Virus record (IMG/VR): IMGVR_UViG_3300028388_004772
Coordinates: 1-64,000 of that record
DNA from: a virus
Strand: one strand, 5' to 3'
Length of the DNA stretch: 64,000 bases
Below, piece by piece: positions 24,062 through 32,363 of the stretch. Positions within the stretch are counted from its first letter, which is position 1. Each line of letters begins with the position of its first letter. Made by a program: the position numbers and the translations under genes. A model generated the notes under the pieces. It was not told where the DNA came from. It saw only the letters and a program-made list of their open reading frames with translations, and did not search any database.

Positions 24062-24843
24062 TATGCACTGTCTACTATAGTAGTTGTAAATCCAAAGTCA
24101 GAGTCAGCTAAACCAATAATATCCAATGGATTGGGTGTGACTTGTACGGTTTCAAGATATACATCCGAATCAGCTGGTCCAATACCAAGATCATATAAAT
24201 CAGCATTTGCTTTACGAATGATCGCACTATTATATATTGGACCGTGAAAACTTACTTTCATTTCGAAATCCATCGAGTATACAATCGTGCGTCTCGTATC
24301 AAGTGTCCCTTCGAAGTCATCAGAGAAACTCACCCCTTGAATAATAATTGGAATATCTTCTTTGAATTCAGGATAGTCATCAGGGAACGGATTGATTGTT
24401 AGTGTATACTGGGGATTGAAATATGGCAATACTTGTTCTACAACTTGTAAAGCATCGTCTTGTGATTTTGCATAGACATTTAACTGAAAGTTGATTGTAT
24501 ATGGAACAGGTGGGAAGAATTTCTGTCTAGTGGAACTTGTTGTACCAGCCGTCTTAAATGTCGCTGTCTTGGTCAACTGCCTTGATGCATCATAGGCAAA
24601 GTTTGTGATCTCAAATGACATCCGAGGTAACTTAATTGCTACTTTTGTATCATCATACAAATCTTCTTGTTCACGAATTCTGCTGAGGTATTTTCTGCTT
24701 GGGGCATATGATAAAGGAACCTTTACCTGACTAACACCTCCACCAGACGAATTTCTACGAATGATGTAAATATCATTAAACATTCTTCCGAAGATTGCAA
24801 CACATTTTCTAATTTTTTCGTGATAAAAATACGTACCAAACAT
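24061..24843 (-). CDS. 15: Tail sheath stabiliser/completion protein gp15
   Basis: A 260-residue protein (T4 gp15 is 272). The start MFGTYFYHEKIRKCVAIFG corresponds to the T4 MFGYFYNSSFRRYATLMGD. KVPLSYAPSRKYL, LPRMSFEITNFAYDASR and QVVEQVLPYFNPQYTLTI each have clear T4 counterparts. gp15 forms the hexameric ring on top of the tail that joins it to the head neck. It begins one base into the gp14 stop and ends at the gp16 start, in the T4 order 13-14-15-16-17. Confidence 0.95.
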   Translation of the reverse strand: MFGTYFYHEKIRKCVAIFGRMFNDIYIIRRNSSGGGVSQVKVPLSYAPSRKYLSRIREQEDLYDDTKVAIKLPRMSFEITNFAYDASRQLTKTATFKTAGTTSSTRQKFFPPVPYTINFQLNVYAKSQDDALQVVEQVLPYFNPQYTLTINPFPDDYPEFKEDIPIIIQGVSFSDDFEGTLDTRRTIVYSMDFEMKVSFHGPIYNSAIIRKANADLYDLGIGPADSDVYLETVQVTPNPLDIIGLADSDFGFTTTIVDSA

Positions 24844-25730
24844 TAACTATTCTCCGGATCACCAAATGGGTTATTCTCACTAAAGTCTATGAAACCATCT
24901 GAAAGTGAGCTGAAGTCATCATTCTGTTCATTTTCAGATATCTTATTATCTTCTGCTAAAACGTTGATAATAGTATAATCCGAATCCCTAATTGTAAGGT
25001 CTCCGATAATAAACTCATGATATTCTCCATCACTCGCTCCAACATGGATAACATGAAGAATATGATCAGAATCTGACCACTTAGATACTTCACCAGAAAT
25101 TGTTAATCCAAGATCAGAATCTAATGTTTGTGTTACTGTAGATCCTATCTCAATACCAGAGGCCGGTACACTATTGATATACAACTTATACGTGTATGCA
25201 TAATCCTGTTCAATACCATCAATATCTTCAACATTGGTATCAAAGTCTTCATCATTGTATTCGAACAATTGACAACGCATCTTATACGTAGGAAGATTAC
25301 TTAACTGATAGAATGGTTGCTCATGCTCAACATGCATGATTTCAAATAATGACTTGGACATAGGAAGGTAGATCAGATCACCTTCTTTTGGTCTTTCTAC
25401 GGTAACATCATTATCATACCGGCCGATTAACTTTGTCCACTTTCTTCTCGCTACAACAAAAGTTGCTTCATCTCGTATCTCAACACCAAACCGAGTAAAC
25501 AGATCACCCTCTCCTTCGAATCCTTCAGTGTTTTCAATGTACATCGTTACCTTGTACGCTGAACTAAAACGAGATGGAATATCATCACCAAAGATTCTAT
25601 CCTCAGCGACAATAGTACGAGGAAGATAATAGACAATTTGTCCGTATATCTCTAAAGCTTCAATCGTGATGTCTTCATACAAGTTCTGTTCCGATCGAAC
25701 ATCTTGTCTGAAGTAAGGATTCATACCCAT
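24843..25730 (-). CDS. 14: Neck protein gp14
   Basis: A 295-residue protein in the place of T4 gp14 (256 aa). The N-terminus (MGMNPYFRQDVRSEQNLYED, then IEALEIYGQIVYYLPR) and the KEGDLIYLPMSKSLFEIMHVE section followed by MRCQLFEYNDED fit the family. The C-terminal part is acidic and Ser/Asp-rich. With gp13 it forms the neck that completes the filled head and joins it to gp15. A second in-frame ATG two codons down is an alternative start. Confidence 0.9.
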   Translation of the reverse strand: MGMNPYFRQDVRSEQNLYEDITIEALEIYGQIVYYLPRTIVAEDRIFGDDIPSRFSSAYKVTMYIENTEGFEGEGDLFTRFGVEIRDEATFVVARRKWTKLIGRYDNDVTVERPKEGDLIYLPMSKSLFEIMHVEHEQPFYQLSNLPTYKMRCQLFEYNDEDFDTNVEDIDGIEQDYAYTYKLYINSVPASGIEIGSTVTQTLDSDLGLTISGEVSKWSDSDHILHVIHVGASDGEYHEFIIGDLTIRDSDYTIINVLAEDNKISENEQNDDFSSLSDGFIDFSENNPFGDPENS

Positions 25731-25734
25731 ATGT

Positions 25735-26490
25735 TTAACCTACAAAGAAGTCAGCTGGCATCTCATGTTCGAGTCGAATACTTTCTCTAAGTCTGTCGAT
25801 CTCTTGAACAGCGTCATCATAAATCTGGCGGCCATTTAAAGTAACACCACCAGGGAGTTGCATTCCTTCAAATTTAATTAAGTTCTGACCCCATTGTCTT
25901 TTAATCAATGATGTTGTATACTCCTTCAACCACATATCATTATAGATTGATGTGTGATCGTCAGGATTGATAATCTGATAAATTTCAGCAATGATATAGT
26001 CATCTACATTGATATCGTCATCGTCAAAATCACCAAAAATATACAATCTATTTTGCTTCCGTGAAAACTGAACCTGCGGCTGACCATTGAGCTTCATGTC
26101 CAGCAATGACAGATATTGTTGCATCTGCTCGTAGTATGCAAGATCGCCAGCAAAATGAATCAGAGAGGCCATGTCATTCAACATCATTTGATATTTGATA
26201 TCAAAAAAGTTTCTACCATTGTTGAATGTTGATTGTAACGGAAACATTTTTGAGACGTATGTGATATTACTGTTTAATGTAATGTACTGATTAGATACAT
26301 CATCTGCAGTAATCTTATGTTTCAGATATGTGCGAAGAGTTGCATCAGAGTGGAACTCTTGATAATATTGAAGAGCCTCGTCAACACGATCCTCGAGTTG
26401 ATCCTCATCAACATTAATCTCGATGACAGGATCACCAAGTTGACGAAGACAATAGTCGATTAATTGTTGACGTGAAGCTGGATTTGCCAT
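25735..26490 (-). CDS. 13: Neck protein gp13
   Basis: A 251-residue protein (T4 gp13 is 309). It starts MANPASRQQLIDYCLRQLGDP, has the DRVDEALQYYQEFHSD helix and the ending IKRQWGQNLIKFEGMQLPGG / LNGRQIYDDAVQEI, all conserved in gp13. It connects portal and tail through gp14. The transcript begins at a late promoter 34 bases upstream, and its leader folds into an 11-bp hairpin that partly covers the GGGAC ribosome-site-like region. Confidence 0.94.
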   Translation of the reverse strand: MANPASRQQLIDYCLRQLGDPVIEINVDEDQLEDRVDEALQYYQEFHSDATLRTYLKHKITADDVSNQYITLNSNITYVSKMFPLQSTFNNGRNFFDIKYQMMLNDMASLIHFAGDLAYYEQMQQYLSLLDMKLNGQPQVQFSRKQNRLYIFGDFDDDDINVDDYIIAEIYQIINPDDHTSIYNDMWLKEYTTSLIKRQWGQNLIKFEGMQLPGGVTLNGRQIYDDAVQEIDRLRESIRLEHEMPADFFVG

Positions 26491-26494
26491 ACCA

Positions 26495-26526
26495 ATAGTC
26501 CCAAGAGTTTCTTTTCTTAGGACTAT
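26495..26526 (-). promoter_or_regulatory. Hairpin in the gp13 leader
   Basis: On the minus strand ATAGTCCTAAG pairs with CTTGGGACTAT (11 bp with one G-U pair) around a 10-base purine-rich loop. It overlaps the end of the late promoter and ends 4 bases before the gp13 ATG. It may hide the ribosome site or act as a weak terminator for the adhesin transcript upstream. Confidence 0.5.
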
Positions 26527-26531
26527 TTATA
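26524..26531 (-). promoter_or_regulatory. T4-type late promoter of the gp13-17 operon
   Basis: Exact TATAAATA on the minus strand in the 46-base gap between an adhesin gene and gene 13, 34 bases before the gp13 ATG. Confidence 0.65.
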
Positions 26532-26536
26532 ACAAT

Positions 26537-28027
26537 TTAACCAAGGAGAGCTGTTGGGATTGCAAAAAACACCGCACCCTGGAAACCATTACCAGCTGCA
26601 TATGTTCCACCCGCTGTATGCATTGCTGTGCCGCCCGCAGATCCATAATTCGTAGCACTTGTAGGTGCGCGCACGTTCGCCCCTGATGATATTTGACTTA
26701 TTCCTGCTCCTCCCAGGCCGGGATCTCCTGCAGCGCTGGAATAATTAACTCCACCAGAACCTGCTGCAAAATAACCACCATTTGATGCACCAGAAGAGGC
26801 CTCTAGTGTTGAAAATATAGACATCCGAAGTCCATTACCACCGCGGCCTGATAATGAATTACCAGGATAGCCAGCCTGGCCGGCACCACCACCTCCGCCG
26901 CCGCCTCCAGATGCACCATCACCCCCACCATTTCTATATAATGTAAATCCGGATGGTGTTGTACCAGCATAAGTCGCTAAGTTAGGAGCCGTTGTATTTA
27001 TCTGTTCACCACCACCTGAAGAGGATCCTCCATTATAGTTTCCACCTGTATATGTCAAACCACCAGACCATCCCTGTATACCACCTTGACCACCCATTGC
27101 TCTAGCCCAAGTGGATCCTCCAATGGCAACAGTTGTGGCGCCCCCATCGTCACCTTTAACCCGAACATTACCGTTAACATTATAGCCTGTACCGCCCTGT
27201 CCTATAGTAAAGCTAAGGGTTCCATCTGGTATTGTTAGTACATTATTTGAATTATATATGACAGCACCTCCACCGCCACCGCCACCGTAGTATCTATTTG
27301 CGCCACCGCCACCACCGCCGATCACACCCATGTAGCCTTGGATACCAGTAATTCCAGCAACCTGCATTGTATAAGAACTATTAGTAAATTTAAATAATGT
27401 GTACTGTGAGGATGTTGAAGTAATTCCCGCAGCAACCAATTCAGTATAGTTTGTGACTACAGAACTTGCAGGAACAATAATTGAAATATTTTTAGTTGCA
27501 AGGTTTACAGTATCGCTTGCAGTAGCAGTGAACACACCACTCTCTTGGGTAGTAGCTGAATCATATGTCAAAGTAAATGTGCCGTTAGAATCATTAACGA
27601 CACCACTCAAAATATCATTAGCATTACTATCAAGAATATAGTTCCAGAAAATATATGGACCATCAGAATCAACAGCTGTGAAGTTAAAGATAGTGTCGGA
27701 GTCAGTAAGTTCGCCGGAATCTAATCCTCCAAAAACAGTTGGTCCAACAATTTGAGGAGAGTTGTTAGCAGTGGAAATGGTATACCATCCGGACCCGTTA
27801 TTAACATAATACTTGTTTGTAGCATCAATATAGGCAAGAGAAGCTTCCGGAACTCCTGTCAAAGGTAGCTGAGCAAATGAATCATAAACTGTAATGCCGG
27901 CCCCTCCAGCATCTACACTTCCAACATAATCCTGATCAATAATACCGGTAAACGCAGAATCCTTTAATGATCCTGTTTCAGTTATATTTTGAGAAAAAAA
28001 TGTCGATACGTTTCTTATCTTAGACAT
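26537..28027 (-). CDS. Glycine-rich adhesin with shared virion-anchor module
   Basis: A 496-residue protein. The N-terminal ~90 residues carry the anchor module (VYDSFAQLPLTG, LAYIDATNKYYVNNGSGWY), and about 90-190 is a DSD-rich Ig/cadherin-like domain. From about 225 on it is a glycine-rich domain with poly-Gly runs (GGGGGGANRYYGGGGGGG), a pattern known from phage tip adhesins such as the T2-type gp38 polyglycine sandwich and from generic Gly-rich surface proteins. It is probably a receptor-binding tip. It is one of five adjacent paralogues with exchangeable C-terminal parts, directly upstream of gp13. Confidence 0.72.
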   Translation of the reverse strand: MSKIRNVSTFFSQNITETGSLKDSAFTGIIDQDYVGSVDAGGAGITVYDSFAQLPLTGVPEASLAYIDATNKYYVNNGSGWYTISTANNSPQIVGPTVFGGLDSGELTDSDTIFNFTAVDSDGPYIFWNYILDSNANDILSGVVNDSNGTFTLTYDSATTQESGVFTATASDTVNLATKNISIIVPASSVVTNYTELVAAGITSTSSQYTLFKFTNSSYTMQVAGITGIQGYMGVIGGGGGGANRYYGGGGGGGAVIYNSNNVLTIPDGTLSFTIGQGGTGYNVNGNVRVKGDDGGATTVAIGGSTWARAMGGQGGIQGWSGGLTYTGGNYNGGSSSGGGEQINTTAPNLATYAGTTPSGFTLYRNGGGDGASGGGGGGGGAGQAGYPGNSLSGRGGNGLRMSIFSTLEASSGASNGGYFAAGSGGVNYSSAAGDPGLGGAGISQISSGANVRAPTSATNYGSAGGTAMHTAGGTYAAGNGFQGAVFFAIPTALLG

Positions 28028-28029
28028 AT

Positions 28030-29424
28030 CTAGTCGCCCAATATCCTTATGATAACAACGCCATCTGCGCCATCTCCAGCTCTTACGTAACCCGATTGTC
28101 TTCGATCAGCTCCACCGCCACCAGATCCTGTATTTGCTATTCCAGTTAACTCTGTAAGGTCGATTGCGGACGTATAGCCACCACTCGACTTACCACCAAT
28201 TCCACTTGCTCTTGTACCGTAACCGGATGGTCCGCTAAAGTAGAAACCGCCACCACCTGCAGCATAAAATTGTGAGGAACCAGTAATCGTCGATGATCGG
28301 CCAGCACCACCATTTGATATATTAGTGTTCCAGTAAGAACTGTCAGGAGTAACACCAGCAGCGCCAGCACCACCACCGCCCCCTCCATTAGGAGATGATC
28401 CAGTACCCCCATCATTACCGTCACCAGCACCACTACCGCCTGGCCGAGCTGATCCACCACCACCTCCGCCCGAGGAACCAGAGGCGTTATCACCTGCTTG
28501 GCCAAGTACTCCGTCTGCCCCATCACCACTCCAACCACCGGCGCGAGCACCACCGGCCGCGTATAGTGTATAACCGCCACCGACTATCGATGATGTTCCT
28601 CCTGTACCGGACCCCGCGACATCATTTATTGCGCCACCCTGTTGTCCAGCTCCTACTGTGATATTCAAAGTACCAGCCGGTAATGTAGTATTAGTAAGTT
28701 CGTTGTAGGCGCCAGCACCTCCGCCACCGGAGTAGTAACTACCGCCACCACCACCGCCGCCGCCAACGACCAATACCCAGGCACTAGTACTCGATCCAAG
28801 TGAGATTGTTCCATTTCCTGTGAATTTGTATACAGTATCGTTTCCAACAGTTGTCTGTGTATAAGTGCCTGTGACCCCAGTGACAACTTGAGCAGTCACT
28901 TCCAGTGTAGTACTGATACTTGCCGTATTAACGCCATCCGAAGCTGTAAATGTAATGTCCGTTGATCCTGTTGAGTCGCCTGAGATCACTGTAAACTGAG
29001 ACGAATCTTGCGTTACATAAAGAATACCTGAATCAACCAGAGGATCAAGTGAATAGGAATATGTGAGATCAAATCCATCTGAATCAATCGCAGATATTGA
29101 AAAACGTTGAGAGTCTTGGAGTCCTAATGTATACAACGCATTTAGGCTTGTAAATATTGTTGGATTGACGTTTGCTGAAATTGTTTCAAGCCAACCTTCA
29201 CCAGTACCAACTATTAAAGTATCTGTATTGTTAATGTATGCATAATTGCCAACTGTTCCTATACTTGGTACTACTCCTATAGAATCATACTGAGTAACAC
29301 CAGACACAATACGATCACTAAGGTAATCTGAATCAATAACTTCTGTCACAGTGTTTTCAGACAAGGATGTGTTTGTGATCCCTGTGTTCAAAAATTTGGC
29401 AAGTGAAACATTTCTTCTTGTCAT
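28030..29424 (-). CDS. Glycine-rich adhesin with shared virion-anchor module (second)
   Basis: A 464-residue protein with the anchor module in divergent form (QYDSIGVVPSIG, YAYINNTDTLIVGTGEGW), then a DSD-rich Ig-like domain to about residue 190. A glycine-rich domain starts LVVGGGGGGGGSYYSGGGGAG and ends GDGADGVVIIRILGD. The ending is the standard closing strand of Gly-rich surface domains. It starts 3 bases after the stop of the next paralogue, so the adhesin genes form one operon. Receptor recognition is inferred from the resemblance to polyglycine adhesins. Confidence 0.72.
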   Translation of the reverse strand: MTRRNVSLAKFLNTGITNTSLSENTVTEVIDSDYLSDRIVSGVTQYDSIGVVPSIGTVGNYAYINNTDTLIVGTGEGWLETISANVNPTIFTSLNALYTLGLQDSQRFSISAIDSDGFDLTYSYSLDPLVDSGILYVTQDSSQFTVISGDSTGSTDITFTASDGVNTASISTTLEVTAQVVTGVTGTYTQTTVGNDTVYKFTGNGTISLGSSTSAWVLVVGGGGGGGGSYYSGGGGAGAYNELTNTTLPAGTLNITVGAGQQGGAINDVAGSGTGGTSSIVGGGYTLYAAGGARAGGWSGDGADGVLGQAGDNASGSSGGGGGGSARPGGSGAGDGNDGGTGSSPNGGGGGGAGAAGVTPDSSYWNTNISNGGAGRSSTITGSSQFYAAGGGGFYFSGPSGYGTRASGIGGKSSGGYTSAIDLTELTGIANTGSGGGGADRRQSGYVRAGDGADGVVIIRILGD

Positions 29425-29427
29425 ATA

Positions 29428-30687
29428 TTAGTTTCCAAAAACTACCGTATCAAAATTATTTAACATTTCTTCATCAGTCATCGAGGTTGGATATATGGCC
29501 ACCCCTGCAATATAGGATGTTAATACAGAACGATTGAATCCAGTGATTACGCCTGAGACCGCACTACTGTATGCCACGAATTCATTATCATTTGCAGCGT
29601 AACCGTGTGCATACCCTCTGTTCTCTGTTGTACTAATTGTGTATGGAGTATTCCCTGGTACTTTAGCTGCAATCAAACTTCCAAGAGCATAACTAGAGCC
29701 GGGTGTCATAATATACCATTCCGCAGCATCCATTGTAGGACTTAAATTACGAGACGTAGTAGTTGTTCCTTGAAATACAGCTTGCTGTTGACCCCCATTT
29801 GTCTCTGTCGAAAAGGATACTATTCTACTATCTTCATCTCGTACTGATAAACCGGCTCTGAGCGATCCATCATAACTTGGTATATACCATGCCCAGACAA
29901 ATTTATACTTCCCAGCCTCTCTAGTAAAATCTATATTGTTATATTGGATTCTTAAATAGTCCCCTGATGTTGATATCTCAGACATTTCTCCAGAAAGTGT
30001 TTCTGTAGCAGCACCTGTTGTAAGAGTCGAAAGTCCATTAGTAGTAACTGTAACGCCAGTATTATCTCCAAACTCTCCACCTGGAGTCCACAAATAAACA
30101 TAAGAAGCTGGTTCATTTAAGCCTATCGCTTTAAACAAAGTTGAAGATGAAGTGATTGATCGTCCATCCGTGACAGAAAATGTTACAGTGCTTTCAATTG
30201 ACAATCCATCAGAATCTGCATCTGGGGTCACAGTGAATACACCAGCATCCCCTTGTGATATAGATGCCACTGAATCAAAACGATCATCACCAGAAAATGA
30301 AAATGAAAGTTGGTCCAGGGCATTTGAGTCAGAACCAATCAGAGTAATAGTAAAATCACTATCAGCAAAACTAAACGAATAACTATCCTGTAGTCCGGTG
30401 AATGTTGGTGCAAAGTTTTCGGGAAAGTTAACATTATACCATCCTTCACCAGAAAACACATAATGCTTATTTGCAGAATCAATGAAAGCAAGATCACCTG
30501 CAGAATTACCAGTCCTTGGCAGAGAGTCTAAAGATGAATAAACAGAAACTTCAACGCCACCACCTCCGGAAGTAAAACCTGAGACATAGTCTGCGTCAAT
30601 AATAGTGTTAACACCAGACTCAAGTAGGCCTCCAGCGCTATCGACTAGATTTCCTGCAAATTTAGCTATGTCTCTTGCTCTTGTCAT
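29428..30687 (-). CDS. Adhesin with LamG/concanavalin-like tip
   Basis: A 419-residue protein. The anchor module (VYSSLDSLPRTGN, AGDLAFIDSANKHYVFSGEGWY) is followed by a DSD-rich Ig-like domain (to ~195). The C-terminal ~220 residues form an all-beta domain (YVYLWTPGGEFGDN, GDYLRIQYNNIDFTREAGKYKF, AGLSVRDEDSRIVSFS) that looks like a jelly-roll lectin (LamG or concanavalin-like). Such domains often bind sugars. Seen directly: the module and the alternating beta pattern; the lectin assignment is by shape only. Confidence 0.65.
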   Translation of the reverse strand: MTRARDIAKFAGNLVDSAGGLLESGVNTIIDADYVSGFTSGGGGVEVSVYSSLDSLPRTGNSAGDLAFIDSANKHYVFSGEGWYNVNFPENFAPTFTGLQDSYSFSFADSDFTITLIGSDSNALDQLSFSFSGDDRFDSVASISQGDAGVFTVTPDADSDGLSIESTVTFSVTDGRSITSSSTLFKAIGLNEPASYVYLWTPGGEFGDNTGVTVTTNGLSTLTTGAATETLSGEMSEISTSGDYLRIQYNNIDFTREAGKYKFVWAWYIPSYDGSLRAGLSVRDEDSRIVSFSTETNGGQQQAVFQGTTTTSRNLSPTMDAAEWYIMTPGSSYALGSLIAAKVPGNTPYTISTTENRGYAHGYAANDNEFVAYSSAVSGVITGFNRSVLTSYIAGVAIYPTSMTDEEMLNNFDTVVFGN

Positions 30688-30695
30688 TATTAATA

Positions 30696-32348
30696 CTATG
30701 TGTTTCTAAAAATGTATACTGTATTTACTGCATAAGCCCCGCCCACTGCAATATCTCCGTCTATCGATGCAGAGTATAAAAACGGAGAATTAACTGGGTC
30801 CCCACGATCGATAATCGATTGTTCGTTCCATGTATTACCACCATCAGAGGTTCTGAATATATATGCACCCCCAGTACTTCCGTCGTCGTTGGCCCTCCGG
30901 GGTGCACCTACAATCACAATATCCCCTAAACTTGAGATATCCATAGAATGTTGTGCACCTAAATACTCAGCTGTACCAGAGTGTGTAATTTTCTGAATCT
31001 CGGACCAAGTAGAACCTGACCTTTTAAAGAAATACACAGCTCCATCACTAGAGTTATGGCCCTGTGCTCCAACAGCGATAATATCGCCACTCACAACAAC
31101 GTCTTTACCAAACTGATCACCTGATGCACCATCAGACGGTGTAAGTTTCTGCTGTTGCGTCCAAGTAGATCCAGATCTTGTAAAAACGTAAGCGGCGCCA
31201 GCAGGATCATCTCCAGTGGAACTAACAACAATTGTATCACCATCTATATCACATGCTTCCCCAAATTGATCTGAGGCAGCATAATCACTTGCAAATATTT
31301 TTTGTTGTTCTGTAAACGTCCCTTCGGCGCTATCTCTTGCGTATACATAAGCTGATCCAGTACTTGAAACGCTTTGATAATCTTCGAGGTATGCACCGAC
31401 AACAATATGGTTTGAGCTAATAGCTACCTGAAAACCATATCGATCGGACCCCTGGGCATCTGAGGCAAATAGTTTCTGAGATTGCGTCCACGATGATCCT
31501 GAGCGCTTAAAAACATACGCCGCTCCTGCATCACCACCCTCATCATCATCTCCATATGCTCCTATAACTGCTGTGTCACCATCGAGATCAACGTAGTAAC
31601 CAAATCGTGGATTCGATTGATTTGCAGCATCACTGGCTTGAAGAGTAGCCTGCTCGGTAAACGTCCCTTCGGCGCTATCTCTTGTATAAACATGTACTCT
31701 GCCAGAATTTGTCGATGGTACTGCATAGCCATGCTCTCCTAGAATCACAGTATCCCCTGACACTGCACTAGTAAATCCTAGATTTGTTCCAAACGATAAC
31801 TCCTGAACTTGGGTTATGGATGCAAATGAGGGATTGAATGTCAATGTAAACGTATTGATATCGGTTGAAATATTAACACCATCAGTTGCAGTAAAGGTTA
31901 TAGTGCCAGATTGAGTCGTTGCTGAATCTTCGCTCAACGGTGTAATCGTAAATACCGATGCATCCTGACTAATCGTCGCGAGTCCATTGAAGTCGCTGTC
32001 GGCTGTTGCACTGAATGTAATAGGATCACCGTCAGAATCAGTTGCGGTTATAGTAATTGTAGTAACGGCTCCAGCTGTGTCAAGTGTAAATGGTGTTACT
32101 CCACCGTTACTATCTTCGACTGATAATATTGCTGGTGATCTATTAACTAACGCAACATTGTACCATCCAGATCCTTCCCAGATATACAGTCTATCATTTG
32201 ATTTGACAAATGCTCTATCACCAGCACTATTACCTATATACGGCAATGAACTGACGTCATCATACAGCGGGACAGCACCAGGAGTTGTTCCAGCAACAGA
32301 CTGTGTATCGGCTATTACTGTACTTTTATAACTTGAAAAAGTTGTCAT
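30696..32348 (-). CDS. FG-GAP seven-bladed propeller adhesin
   Basis: A 550-residue paralogue of the head-locus adhesins. Anchor module (PLYDDVSSLPYIGN, AFVKSNDRLYIWEGSGWY), Ig-like domain (TATDSDGDPITFSATADSD), then seven FG-GAP-type repeats such as QKLTPSDGASGDQFGKDVVVSGDIIAVGAQG. Blades are more divergent than in the gene at 16278, with two linkers reading RDSAEGTFTEQ. Around 31860-32050 its DNA is over 90% identical by eye to 17460-17640, so the two loci have exchanged sequence recently. Ends VNTVYIFRNT, closing the propeller. Confidence 0.78.
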   Translation of the reverse strand: MTTFSSYKSTVIADTQSVAGTTPGAVPLYDDVSSLPYIGNSAGDRAFVKSNDRLYIWEGSGWYNVALVNRSPAILSVEDSNGGVTPFTLDTAGAVTTITITATDSDGDPITFSATADSDFNGLATISQDASVFTITPLSEDSATTQSGTITFTATDGVNISTDINTFTLTFNPSFASITQVQELSFGTNLGFTSAVSGDTVILGEHGYAVPSTNSGRVHVYTRDSAEGTFTEQATLQASDAANQSNPRFGYYVDLDGDTAVIGAYGDDDEGGDAGAAYVFKRSGSSWTQSQKLFASDAQGSDRYGFQVAISSNHIVVGAYLEDYQSVSSTGSAYVYARDSAEGTFTEQQKIFASDYAASDQFGEACDIDGDTIVVSSTGDDPAGAAYVFTRSGSTWTQQQKLTPSDGASGDQFGKDVVVSGDIIAVGAQGHNSSDGAVYFFKRSGSTWSEIQKITHSGTAEYLGAQHSMDISSLGDIVIVGAPRRANDDGSTGGAYIFRTSDGGNTWNEQSIIDRGDPVNSPFLYSASIDGDIAVGGAYAVNTVYIFRNT

Positions 32349-32363
32349 TTTATTGAATAACTC

